From Opitutia bacterium (lineage in GTDB: Bacteria; Verrucomicrobiota; Verrucomicrobiia; Opitutales; Opitutaceae), in contig JACPIS010000041.1 in the NCBI GenBank assembly GCA_016187925.1, positions 51,980 through 115,979 of the forward strand: a stretch of 64,000 nucleotides of DNA, read 5' to 3'. Of the stretch, positions 9,729 to 17,930 are shown piece after piece. The notes under the pieces were generated by a model. It was not told where the DNA came from, ran no database searches, and saw nothing but the letters and a program-made list of their open reading frames with translations. Made by a program: the position numbers and the translations under genes. Within the stretch, counting starts at the first letter, position 1; each line of letters starts with the position of its first letter.

Positions 9729-10256
9729 ATGGACTACATCATCCTCAAGGCCCTGCACATCGTCGGCGTCGTTTCGTGGTTTGCCGGGTTGTTCTACATC
9801 GTCCGACTGTTCATCTACCACGTCGAGGCACACGACGAGGCCGAGCCCAAGCGCGGCATCCTGCTGGAGCAATACGCGCTGATGGAGCGCCGGCTGTGGC
9901 GCGCGATCACCGTACCGGCGATGGTGTTCACCGCGGTCACGGGCGTGTGGCTCATTCACTTCTTTCCGCTCAAGGACAGTCCGTGGCTGCACTTGAAACT
10001 CGGTCTGCTCGTGGTGCTCTTCGCCTATCATTTCCATTGCGGCTGGATTCGCACCCAACTCGCCGCCGGCGCACGTCCGTTCACCTCGAAACAACTCCGC
10101 GTCTACAACGAGGTCGCGACCGTGTTGCTCGTCGGCATCGTCTTTGCCGTCGTCAGCAAGACCGTGAGCGTCGGCTTGTGGGCGCTGGGTGGCTGCGTGG
10201 CGTTCCTCGGAATCATGGTCGCGTTTTTCCTGAAAAAGCTGCAAGGTCGGGACTGA
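9729..10256 (+). CDS. hemJ: HemJ-type protoporphyrinogen IX oxidase
   Basis: 175 residues with about four to five membrane segments, a normal size for HemJ. The N-terminus (KALHIVGVVSWFAGLFYIVR) is the family signature, with the conserved His10 and Arg. WLHLKLGLLVVLFAYHFHCG in the middle carries the other conserved Lys and His residues. HemJ oxidises protoporphyrinogen IX to protoporphyrin IX in haem synthesis, at the cytoplasmic membrane. The next gene starts 6 bp after its stop, so the two probably share a transcript. Confidence 0.88.
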   Translation: MDYIILKALHIVGVVSWFAGLFYIVRLFIYHVEAHDEAEPKRGILLEQYALMERRLWRAITVPAMVFTAVTGVWLIHFFPLKDSPWLHLKLGLLVVLFAYHFHCGWIRTQLAAGARPFTSKQLRVYNEVATVLLVGIVFAVVSKTVSVGLWALGGCVAFLGIMVAFFLKKLQGRD

Positions 10257-10262
10257 TTCCTC

Positions 10263-10514
10263 ATGGAGCTACGGGCCATCGTCTCCGCCATCTGCGACCA
10301 AGCGGATGATTTCCTCGCCGGCGTCACCAAACGCGACGAGGCCAGGGCCGGCATCGCCGAATGGCTGACGATGAATCATCCCAAGCTCGCCCCGGCGGAC
10401 AAGAAAGCGGTCATCGACCAGACGATGCGCATCCTCGACCACGAAGGATTCTTCGAGGCCGAGGCCGGCGGCCCGGGCGAAGACGCGGGCGACTTCACCG
10501 CAGCCGAGGAGTGA
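10263..10514 (+). CDS. Small acidic hypothetical protein
   Basis: 83 residues, no recognised domain. Predicted mostly helical (AIVSAICDQADDFLAGVTKR), with an acidic, Gly-rich tail ending FTAAEE. No signal peptide or membrane segment. It starts 6 bp after hemJ, so it is probably co-transcribed; no clear ribosome site is visible. Function unknown. Codon use matches its neighbours, which supports a real gene. Confidence 0.65.
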   Translation: MELRAIVSAICDQADDFLAGVTKRDEARAGIAEWLTMNHPKLAPADKKAVIDQTMRILDHEGFFEAEAGGPGEDAGDFTAAEE

Positions 10515-10617
10515 GCAATAGCGGCGGCCTGTGACTGCCGGCGTTGGCCGGCGGCGGCCCAATCCGCCGGCCGCAAGACCCAGTTGCGCCGTGCCGCGAA
10601 ACCATTTTACTGCGCGC

Positions 10618-11064
10618 ATGGCTTCGCTCAATACCCCCGACTTGACCCAATATCCGCCCCGCAGCCCGCGCGTCCGCCTCGGCGGCTACGTCGTGCTTCC
10701 CCGCATCATCGACAAGGCCCGCGCGCATCACGCCGGCAAGCTCGGCGAATACAAGTGGAACAACCCGCTCGACCAGCGGCTGTTCACTTTCCTCGGTGTG
10801 ACGCCCGAAGCGTTCCTCGCCGCGGTGCTGGCCGCCAAGAGCGACTCCGAAGTGCTCGCCTGGGTGAACGCCACCGCCAAGAAGCAGGCGTGGGAAATCG
10901 CGGCGTGGACGCAGTGGATGGAAAACCTCGGCCCGGGCGACGTCCGGCGCCACCGGATGTGGGCCGACGACATCACCAAGCATTGCCCACAGCGCGTCGA
11001 CATCCAGACCCTCTTCGACCGGCTGGATATGGACGACTACGTGACGTTCGGCGGCGCGGCGTGA
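10618..11064 (+). CDS. DUF5069-type protein
   Basis: 148 residues from the ATG at 10618 (an in-frame start 87 bp upstream falls in a GC-rich hairpin region and is not favoured). The N-terminus PRSPRVRLGGYVVLPRIIDK followed by KLGEYKWNNPLDQRLFTFLG matches what I recall of the DUF5069 family of small soluble proteins. No catalytic residues are known. No signal peptide. Function unknown. Confidence 0.75.
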   Translation: MASLNTPDLTQYPPRSPRVRLGGYVVLPRIIDKARAHHAGKLGEYKWNNPLDQRLFTFLGVTPEAFLAAVLAAKSDSEVLAWVNATAKKQAWEIAAWTQWMENLGPGDVRRHRMWADDITKHCPQRVDIQTLFDRLDMDDYVTFGGAA

Positions 11065-11102
11065 GTCCGCGCCGCGGCACTGGTCATACCAGCGTCCCAT
11101 GG

Positions 11103-11200
11103 TTTTGGGACTGTCATTGCGTGGAGCGAAGCGACGAAGCAATCCAGCTGGATCGCCACGGCTCGCTACGCACGCTTCGCGACGACAATGGTCCCAAAGC
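11103..11200. repeat. REP-like long inverted repeat (TGTCATTGC type)
   Basis: Outer arms TTTTGGGAC (about 11103) and GTCCCAAAG (about 11191) are inverted copies. Inside are CTGTCATTGCGTGGAGCGAA (from 11111) and an imperfect partner reading TTCGCGACGACAATG. A small palindrome CCAGCTGG sits in the middle. It lies between convergent genes and resembles the TGTCAT-type element at 9478-9565, so it probably belongs to the same class of non-autonomous repeats. Confidence 0.6.
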
Positions 11201-11251
11201 TACGGGCGTTTGATATAGCCTGTTGGATTACTCTCCCGCCCGACCCGACGA

Positions 11252-11890
11252 CTACGGCATCAGCCGCTCGATCTGCCATGAGCCATCGGTCTGCCGGGTG
11301 TAGCGGAAACGGTCGTGCATACGGCTCGGACGGCCCTGCCAGAACTCGAACGTCTCCGGCGTGATCCGATAGCCGCCCCAGTGCGACGGCAACGGCACCT
11401 CGCCGGCCGCGAACTTCGCCTTCATCTCGGCGAACTTCGTCTCCAGCAGCGAGCGGGTGGTGATGACTTCGCTCTGCCGCGAGGCCCACGCGCCGATCTG
11501 GCTGTCGCGCGGACGCGACAGGAAATACTTGAGCGACTCGGCGGCGGAGATTTTCGCCGCCCGGCCGGTGACGATCGCCTGCCGCTCGAGCGGCAGCCAC
11601 GGGAAGACCACGGCGACCCGCGGGTTGCCCTCGATCTGCCGGGACTTGGTGCTCTCGTAGTTCGTGTAGAAAACCAGTCCGCGCTCGTCGAATCCCTTGA
11701 GCAGCACGGTGCGGATGGTCGGCTGACCGTCGGCACCGACGGTGGCGAGCGACATGGCGTTGGGTTCGAGCAGTTCGGTCTCGATGGCCTCGCGCATCCA
11801 GAGATCGAATTGCCGGAACGGGCTCGGATTCAGGTCGCCCTGGTCCAACTGCCGTTGCGCATAGTGGCGCCGCATTTCCTCGAGATTCAT
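11252..11890 (-). CDS. pdxH: Pyridoxamine 5'-phosphate oxidase
   Basis: 212 residues from the ATG at 11890. FMN-dependent enzyme converting pyridoxine/pyridoxamine 5'-phosphate to pyridoxal 5'-phosphate. Seen: MRRHYAQRQLDQGDLNPSPF at the N-terminus, RTVLLKGFDERGLVFYTNY with TKSRQI (FMN and phosphate contacts), PWLPLERQAIVTGRA, and WASRQSEVI. The C-terminal Arg-rich segment (HDRFRYTR) is slightly divergent from the usual ending. Its start codon overlaps the stop of the kelch gene by 4 bp (ATGA), so the two are translationally coupled. Confidence 0.96.
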   Translation of the reverse strand: MNLEEMRRHYAQRQLDQGDLNPSPFRQFDLWMREAIETELLEPNAMSLATVGADGQPTIRTVLLKGFDERGLVFYTNYESTKSRQIEGNPRVAVVFPWLPLERQAIVTGRAAKISAAESLKYFLSRPRDSQIGAWASRQSEVITTRSLLETKFAEMKAKFAAGEVPLPSHWGGYRITPETFEFWQGRPSRMHDRFRYTRQTDGSWQIERLMP

Positions 11891-12948
11891 TGGTTTATCT
11901 CCTGCAGGGTAAAAGTGGTGACGCGGGCGATGACGGTCTGATCCGCCATCATGCCGCCGACGAGATAAAAGACTCCCTTGTGCTCCAGCAATCCGCGATG
12001 GTCCATCGTCGCGATTGTCCTGACCGCCGCTGCGCTGCTCCATTCGCCGCGCGCCACGTCGTAGGCGAAGACCTCGGCCACCGGTTCGCTCGGGTGCTTG
12101 TCGTAGCCGAGGCCGTTGTAGTTGTAGGGCCGAGGACTGCCGCCGGCGAAGACGACCAGTCCGCCCCAAGTGGCGACGCCGGTCGCGGCCGACCGGTAGA
12201 GGGAGAGATTGTTGGGCGGCTGCAGCGGGCGCCAGATGATGTGGGCGTGGTCGGTGGGATCGATTTGCCCGAGCCAGCTCTGGCGGGCCGGGGCGTATTT
12301 CAAGCCGTCCTGCGGAGTCGGCAGCACCCGGACTCCGCCGTAGATCACGAGCGTGCCAGCTGCCAAGCCGCCGGCGTGGCCGAAGACCGGCACGCCGGGA
12401 TACTCGGTGGCGCGCTGCCAGGTGTCACTCCGTGTGTCGTAGACCTGCACCGCACTCGTGTTGCCCGTGTTGTGCCAGCCGCTGACGAGGTAGATATAGC
12501 GGTCCTGATAAACGGCCGAAACCGCGTCGTCGACCGGCACCGGCATCGGCGCGCAGGCGGTGTAGGCCTGCGTCGCGGGATCGAAGCGGAACACCTCGGG
12601 AGTGGAGACCTCCGCCCCCGCCGCATCGACAGTGTAGCCGCCGAAGAGATAAATTTTGCCTCCGACGGCGCAAGCCGTGGCGGCCAGCCGGCCGCTCGGC
12701 ACAGGAACGGGAGGCAGCTCGCGCCACGCGGAGTCGCCCTCGCGCCATGCCCAGGCGCGGTTGGTGAGGTCGCGCCAGGTCTTGCCGGAGCCGAGGCCGA
12801 GGAAGGTGTAGATTTCCCAGCGCCCCTCGCGGGTCAGCGCCGCGACGGCGTTGTTGGTCAGCGGTTGCGGCAGGTCGGGCACCGGCAAGGGTCCGTCCGC
12901 GGCGGCGAGCCGGAGACAAAGCGCCAGGAGCAAGACGTTGAACCGCAT
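11887..12948 (-). CDS. Secreted kelch-repeat (mutarotase-type beta-propeller) protein
   Basis: 353 residues. The ATG at 12948 is chosen because it begins a signal peptide (MRFNVLLLALCLRLAAA); the longer open frame upstream runs into the opposite ispH gene. Repeated kelch blades are visible: GGKIYLFGGY, DRYIYLVSGW, GTLVIYGGV, GLVVFAGG and GVFYLVGGM. This order resembles cyclically permuted mutarotase/NanM-type six-bladed propellers, which act on sugars in the periplasm; the substrate here is unknown. The last 4 bp overlap pdxH. Divergent from ispH, with 76 bp between the starts. Confidence 0.82.
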   Translation of the reverse strand: MRFNVLLLALCLRLAAADGPLPVPDLPQPLTNNAVAALTREGRWEIYTFLGLGSGKTWRDLTNRAWAWREGDSAWRELPPVPVPSGRLAATACAVGGKIYLFGGYTVDAAGAEVSTPEVFRFDPATQAYTACAPMPVPVDDAVSAVYQDRYIYLVSGWHNTGNTSAVQVYDTRSDTWQRATEYPGVPVFGHAGGLAAGTLVIYGGVRVLPTPQDGLKYAPARQSWLGQIDPTDHAHIIWRPLQPPNNLSLYRSAATGVATWGGLVVFAGGSPRPYNYNGLGYDKHPSEPVAEVFAYDVARGEWSSAAAVRTIATMDHRGLLEHKGVFYLVGGMMADQTVIARVTTFTLQEINQ

Positions 12949-13024
12949 GCGCGAATCTGACTGCGGGAGCCGCCGCGACGCAAGGCGCAGTTGACCCGTG
13001 CGGACGAAATGCTTCCGTGGTGTC

Positions 13025-14755
13025 ATGGTCGCTCCCTCCAATCGCGCCGCCACCGGCCTGCTGCTCGCTTTCAACGCGAGCAACCAGCTCGCGGTCCGGC
13101 GCGACGGTGCGGTGTTCGACCTGCCCTTCCGCGGGGCCGACGCCGCGGCGCAGCTCGGCCGCTCCTGCGGGGCGCACACCGCGCCCGCCGAGTATTTCAC
13201 TTTCGCCGGACCGGGAGGCGACTACGCGGTCTCGTTCGCGCAGGTGCAGGGCGCGCCGGCGGACGGCACGATCGAGTTCCGCTCGTTGGAGAATCTCGAA
13301 GCCGACTCCCGCCAGCTTTCACCGCTGCTCGCCGCCGTGCTCGCCCGGCTGGACCCCTACCTCATCGAGATTCCCTACCTGCACCTCGGCGAGAACGACT
13401 ACATCTACAAGTTCCGCGTCGAGAAGGATCGCAACCGGGACATCTACCAGCAGGACCCCGCCGCGCGGGCGCTGTACCAAAGCCGGCTGTGCGAGGCGAT
13501 CAAGGAGCTCTCCCGCACGCGCGAGCGCTCGGCTGCGGGGCCGGCCATGCTCGACTTCGGCGCAGTGCGATACGTCATCCCGAGCCACTTCGGTTTCTGT
13601 CTCGGCGTGAAAAACGCCATCGAGCGCGCCTACGAGTCGTTGGCGGAAAACCCCGGCCGCCGGGTGTTCATGCTCAGCGAGCTGATCCACAATCCCTTCG
13701 TCAACGAGGACCTGTTGCGCCGCGGCCTGCGCTTTTTGCAATCGGACAAGGGCCTCGCCTACACGACCGCCGGCCACGTCTATGGCGAGCACAGCACAGA
13801 GACACCGCTCTGGCACACGCTCACCGGCGACGATGTCGTCATCATCCCGGCCTTCGGGGCGACGGACGAAGACAAGCGCCGGCTCATCCGCAAGGGCATC
13901 CGCGTCGCGCAATACGACGCCACCTGCATGCTCGTGGAAAAGGTCTGGAAGGCCGCGCGCGCCTTCGGCCGCGAGGGCTACACCATCGTCATCCACGGCA
14001 AGAGCGAGCACGAGGAGACCAAGGCCACGTTCTCCAACTGCCGGCGGTACGCCCACTCGCTCATCATCCGCAACATGGCCGAGGCCCAGCTGCTCGGCGA
14101 CTACATCGCGGCGCCGACCGAAGAGAAACGCGCGGCGTTGCTGCAGCGTTTCTCGGGCCTGCACACGCCGGGCTTCGATCCGGCGCGCGACCTCGACCGC
14201 ATCGCCATCGTCAACCAGACGACGCTCCTGATGAACGAAACCTCGGCCATCATCGACTATTTCAAGTCCGTCTACGTCGCGAAATACGGCCCCGCCGACG
14301 GACCGGCGCATGTCGGCGGCGCAGGCAAGAAGGATACGCTGTGCTACGCCACGCAGGTGAACCAGGATGCGCTCAGCCGCGCGCTGGCCGAGCCACTCGA
14401 CGCGGCCTTCATCATCGGGGGTAAAAACAGCTCCAACACCTACCAGCTCTACCGGCTGTGCGAGCACAAGCTCGGACCGCGGGCGTTCTTCATCCAGTCC
14501 GAGGCCAGCATCCGGTCGCGTTGCGAGATCGAGCACTACGTGTTCCCCGCTGCCGGGCACGGCAAGGGCGGTCATACCGAAGTGCATCCGCTCTGGGCCG
14601 AGGGCGACGACCGGCCCAAGACCGTGCTGATCACGGGCGGCGCGTCCTGCCCCGACGGCCTCATCCAGCAGGTGATCACGCGGATCAACGCGCTCTTCCC
14701 GGCCGGCCGGCTGCGCTCCATCGACGCGGTGCTGGCGGATCTCGTCCAAAACTAA
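13025..14755 (+). CDS. ispH: 4-hydroxy-3-methylbut-2-enyl diphosphate reductase, long form
   Basis: 576 residues from the ATG at 13025 (a GTG at 12998 is also possible). Catalyses the last step of the MEP isoprenoid pathway with a [4Fe-4S] cluster. The three cluster cysteines are visible in HFGFCLGVKNA (Cys192), YDATCMLVEK (Cys301) and DTLCYATQVNQ (Cys440). VNQTTLLMNET matches the substrate-binding TQTT region. The catalytic domain resembles the long plant/cyanobacterial type. About 180 residues precede it, with no family I recognise. The neighbour downstream is convergent. Confidence 0.93.
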   Translation: MVAPSNRAATGLLLAFNASNQLAVRRDGAVFDLPFRGADAAAQLGRSCGAHTAPAEYFTFAGPGGDYAVSFAQVQGAPADGTIEFRSLENLEADSRQLSPLLAAVLARLDPYLIEIPYLHLGENDYIYKFRVEKDRNRDIYQQDPAARALYQSRLCEAIKELSRTRERSAAGPAMLDFGAVRYVIPSHFGFCLGVKNAIERAYESLAENPGRRVFMLSELIHNPFVNEDLLRRGLRFLQSDKGLAYTTAGHVYGEHSTETPLWHTLTGDDVVIIPAFGATDEDKRRLIRKGIRVAQYDATCMLVEKVWKAARAFGREGYTIVIHGKSEHEETKATFSNCRRYAHSLIIRNMAEAQLLGDYIAAPTEEKRAALLQRFSGLHTPGFDPARDLDRIAIVNQTTLLMNETSAIIDYFKSVYVAKYGPADGPAHVGGAGKKDTLCYATQVNQDALSRALAEPLDAAFIIGGKNSSNTYQLYRLCEHKLGPRAFFIQSEASIRSRCEIEHYVFPAAGHGKGGHTEVHPLWAEGDDRPKTVLITGGASCPDGLIQQVITRINALFPAGRLRSIDAVLADLVQN

Positions 14756-14778
14756 GGCCGACCCGGAAAGGTCGGCCT
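14755..14778 (-). terminator. Hairpin between convergent ispH and the outer-membrane protein gene
   Basis: A 9-bp perfect stem, AGGCCGACC / GGTCGGCCT, with a 6-nt loop. Read on the minus strand it is followed by TTAGTTTTGG, so it can act as an intrinsic terminator for the gene at 14805-16076. It also overlaps the ispH stop codon and may work in both directions. Confidence 0.6.
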
Positions 14779-14804
14779 GGAGGGACGGGAGCGCGTGGGG
14801 CCGC

Positions 14805-16076
14805 TCAGAACTTGATGTTGATGCCGCCGCGGAGGCTGGCGGTGGTCCCGAGATCGATCTTGGCCGTGCGGCCGCCGACCGACTGGCTGTAGTCGCCGTA
14901 CTGTTCCAAGCTCACGCCGGCAAAGAAGCCGGTGCGCTCGTTCAACGCATATTCCGCGTCCATGTTGGCGTAGAAGCCCGGCATGAACTTGTCGTGCTCG
15001 GAATTCTCGGTGGTGGTGATCGGATTGCTCACGCCGTCGATGTTGAGCTGTTCCGTGGCCGTGTAATTGGTGCCGACATAGGCGCCGGAGAAACCAAGTC
15101 CGGCGCGCAGGCCGAAATTTTCCGTGATGCTGGCGCGGATTTCCGGGCCGACGCGCATGACGTAGTAGGCGCCCTTGATGCGCCAGACGCCGCTGATGTT
15201 GGCGGCACCCGCGGCCTCGGTCTCCACGCGGCTCGCCGGGTCCGGCACGGAGGCGAGCGGCACGGTGGTCTCGTACAGGATGACGGTGCCGTCGGGCAGC
15301 GTGCGGCTTTCCTGCGTGGCCGAACCGGTCAGGTACGGCGCGGTCGGAGCCGTCTGCCCGAGCAGCGAGTAAGTGTCCCTCAGCGTGTGCAGCGTGGATG
15401 TGACGTTGCCGGCCTGGCGGTTGTGAATGCCATTGAGGGAAAAGCCGCCCACGAGGCTGACTTCCCAGCGCTTACCGATCTTGCCGAGATACTGCGCCAC
15501 TTCGAGCTCCACACCGGCGGAGAGTTCCTTCTTGCCGTCGAAGCCCGCGCCGTCGCTGGTCGCGCTGTACTGGCTCATCATGATGCCCTGACCGTCAGCG
15601 GTGACCTGGCTGGCGTTCTGGTAACTCCACATGCGGGTCTGCCCGGAGGCCAAACCGAGAAACTCGCCGGTCTGGACGGTCTTCAGGGTGCCGTTGTCGT
15701 TGGTCGTGAGAAAAGTCTGATAGCGGCCGTTGCCGAGCTGGACGGTGGAGGGAAGGCTCTGGCCGACATCGGGCGTGACGGCGGAGGGATAGCCTTCGTC
15801 GACACGCGCGACGTCCTTGGCGACGATGCCGTTGTCATAGGTGCGGTCCGCCTCGCCGGCTGAGGCCGGAGCGATGGTGTGAAGGAAGGGCACGGTGCCG
15901 AGATTGCCGAAATGGACCTTGGCGCCGCTGGTCACCCGGTAGCCGAAGCGGAGAGTGCTCTTGGAATTGGCGTAATAGCCGGGGTCGGCAAAATCGTCTT
16001 CATCATCGTCGGCGGCGCGGAGCGCGACGACGGAAACGGTGGCAAGGAGCAAAGCCAGCAGGAGGCGGTAATTCAT
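14805..16076 (-). CDS. Outer-membrane beta-barrel protein, function unknown
   Basis: 423 residues from the ATG at 16076 (a TTG two codons upstream is also in frame). Signal peptide MNYRLLLALLLATVSVVALR cleaved near ALRAAD, then an acidic stretch (DDDEDDFADPG). Alternating hydrophobic strands follow, and the protein ends GGINIKF; a C-terminal Phe is typical of BAM substrates. No recognised family. Strong strands include FGLRAGLGFSGAYVGTNYTA and RTGFFAGVSLEQYGDY. Probably a structural or transport barrel. Monocistronic: a hairpin terminator follows, and 63 bp separate it from the operon upstream. Confidence 0.72.
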   Translation of the reverse strand: MNYRLLLALLLATVSVVALRAADDDEDDFADPGYYANSKSTLRFGYRVTSGAKVHFGNLGTVPFLHTIAPASAGEADRTYDNGIVAKDVARVDEGYPSAVTPDVGQSLPSTVQLGNGRYQTFLTTNDNGTLKTVQTGEFLGLASGQTRMWSYQNASQVTADGQGIMMSQYSATSDGAGFDGKKELSAGVELEVAQYLGKIGKRWEVSLVGGFSLNGIHNRQAGNVTSTLHTLRDTYSLLGQTAPTAPYLTGSATQESRTLPDGTVILYETTVPLASVPDPASRVETEAAGAANISGVWRIKGAYYVMRVGPEIRASITENFGLRAGLGFSGAYVGTNYTATEQLNIDGVSNPITTTENSEHDKFMPGFYANMDAEYALNERTGFFAGVSLEQYGDYSQSVGGRTAKIDLGTTASLRGGINIKF

Positions 16077-16139
16077 GAACAAGGGTGGAGTAGAAGCAGA
16101 AGCCGTGATGTAGGAAAAGAGAAAAACCCGGGGGTTCCC

Positions 16140-16907
16140 TCAGGCTTTCTCCATCGGTTCCGCAGGTTCGTCTTTCAAGAGGCCCGCTTTGCGCATGGCG
16201 CGCTTGATATCCTCGGCCTTTTGCTCGAGTTCGGTCTCCTTCTCCTGCTGGGCCTGCATTTTCTCGAAAAGGGCGGTTTCACTCTGGTCGAGGAACTCCT
16301 CGCGCTCCTTGAGCGCCTGGCGCTGCTCGGCGAGCGACTGCTCCTGACGATCGAGCTCCTCCTTGAGCTTCGCCAAGGCCTCCTCCTGCTCCTTGGAGAC
16401 ATGGCCGCCCGGTGCCGGGGTGGCCTTGGCGGCGGCGATGACCTTCTCGCGGGCGGCCAGCAGGGCCTCGGTCTCGGCGAGGGCCCGCTCGCGGTCGGCC
16501 AGTTTGGACTGGGCGTCGGCCACCGCGAGGTCGCGCTCGGTGATCTTCGCCTCGAGCGCCCGGATGGCCTTCTCAAGGTGCTCCACTTGGGAGCCGCTCA
16601 GGGTCTGGCCGCCACCCCAAGGGGCGCGCGATTGGGAAAGAATGGCGTCGATCGACTTGCGGGCCTCGGCGGTGGCCCGGGCGGCCTCCTGGGCGCGCTG
16701 CAGCGGGCTGATGCGCCGCGGCAGGACCAGTGGCTTGGGACCGCCGCTCGGGATCGCCGCGAGCACTGGCACGCGGGTGGAACCCGGCGCCGGGAAATTG
16801 GGCGGGGGCGGGAAATTGGGCCGGGCCGCCGCAGGTGCGGGCGGAGGCGGGAAATTAGGCACGCCGCCCGGACGGGACGGAGGTGTGGGCGGAAAAGGTG
16901 TCTCCAC
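16140..16907 (-). CDS. Proline-rich coiled-coil protein of the ParA-like operon
   Basis: 255 residues. The first 65 or so are Pro-rich (FPPTPPSRPGG, PNFPPPPNFPAPG). From about residue 100 to 245 there is a long charged coiled coil (LEKAIRALEAKITERD, KLKEELDRQEQSLAEQRQ). No signal or membrane segment. Third gene of the operon led by the ParA-like ATPase, 21 bp after the second gene. A coiled-coil partner would suit a scaffold or cargo adaptor positioned by the ATPase, but that is inference from context. No family recognised. Confidence 0.75.
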   Translation of the reverse strand: METPFPPTPPSRPGGVPNFPPPPAPAAARPNFPPPPNFPAPGSTRVPVLAAIPSGGPKPLVLPRRISPLQRAQEAARATAEARKSIDAILSQSRAPWGGGQTLSGSQVEHLEKAIRALEAKITERDLAVADAQSKLADRERALAETEALLAAREKVIAAAKATPAPGGHVSKEQEEALAKLKEELDRQEQSLAEQRQALKEREEFLDQSETALFEKMQAQQEKETELEQKAEDIKRAMRKAGLLKDEPAEPMEKA

Positions 16908-16928
16908 GATAGAGATGAAGACTGCCCA

Positions 16929-17897
16929 TCAACCCCGGCCAAACAAGCGCGAAAAAAGACCCTTCTTTTCAGTGGGAGCACTGACTGTCGCGCCCTTGAT
17001 GCCGCTGATCTCGCTGGCCAGCACGGCTGCAGTCAGGTGCACGGCGATCGCCTCACGGGCGGGATCGTTGATCGTCACGAAATAGCGCTCGAGCGTCGTG
17101 CCGTCGTGCAGGGCCTTGAGCATGGCGGCCTTCTCGTCCTTGAACCAGGCGAAGGCGGCCACGGCGTTGGCCTTGAGCGAGGACAGCAGCTTGTCGGCCT
17201 GCTCGGCCGTGAGCGGCTTGACGAAGGAGGCGTCGGAGGGATTGACCCTGGCCCCGTAGTGCTTGCCCAGCGAAACTTGATCGATGCGCGAGAGGGCGGC
17301 CGCAAGCAGGCCGATCGCCTCCGGGAGATGCAGGCCGGTCGCTCCCTTCCGGAACGGCAGGAACTGGCCGATGCCTTCCTCGTCGCCATGCGTGAGGGCG
17401 TTGAGCGCGGCGCGGAAGTCGCCCCCGAGCACGACACGGGTGGACATCTGCTGGCCAAGCACGGCGAACTCGCCGATGGTCTTGATGCCCTCGGAGGAGC
17501 AGACGGCGCGCGTGCCCTCGCTGAAATTGGCGAGCTGCAGCGGGAATGCCTCGGGGATCTTGAGGTACGAAAGGGTCTTGAGGATCGGATTCTCCTTGGC
17601 CGCGGTCTCCTCGACCTGCGCCGCCATGTCGCCGAAGGGATCGTCGAACGCGAGTGTCTCCTTCAGGATGGAGATGAGATGGTCGGCCTCGTCGGCCTTG
17701 CCGGCGATCTCAGGCAACATCAGCAGTTCCTCGTAGGTGAAATCGATGTACTTGGAGGGCTTCTCGTCCTCGCCCTTGTGCGCCCAGTCCTTCGTCTCGA
17801 GGTTCTGCGCCAAGCTGCTCAGCGACGTGTCCGCCATGATGGACTGGCGGAATTTCTTGCGGACTTCGTCCCATTCTTTCGCGGTGAATTTTGCCAT
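16929..17897 (-). CDS. Unrecognised protein of the ParA-like operon, amphipathic C-terminus
   Basis: 322 residues, soluble, no signal peptide, no domain I recognise. The N-terminus is charged (MAKFTAKEWDEVRKKFRQ). The middle contains HGDEEGIGQFLPFRKGA. The protein ends KKGLFSRLFGRG, a short basic amphipathic segment of a kind that can touch membrane or bind a partner ATPase. It lies 33 bp after the ParA-like gene and 21 bp before the coiled-coil gene, so the three are one transcript. Possible ParA partner or cargo protein. Confidence 0.75.
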   Translation of the reverse strand: MAKFTAKEWDEVRKKFRQSIMADTSLSSLAQNLETKDWAHKGEDEKPSKYIDFTYEELLMLPEIAGKADEADHLISILKETLAFDDPFGDMAAQVEETAAKENPILKTLSYLKIPEAFPLQLANFSEGTRAVCSSEGIKTIGEFAVLGQQMSTRVVLGGDFRAALNALTHGDEEGIGQFLPFRKGATGLHLPEAIGLLAAALSRIDQVSLGKHYGARVNPSDASFVKPLTAEQADKLLSSLKANAVAAFAWFKDEKAAMLKALHDGTTLERYFVTINDPAREAIAVHLTAAVLASEISGIKGATVSAPTEKKGLFSRLFGRG

Positions 17898-17930
17898 GGT
17901 GGTGTGCTTGGTGTGCTTTGGAAAATTTGT

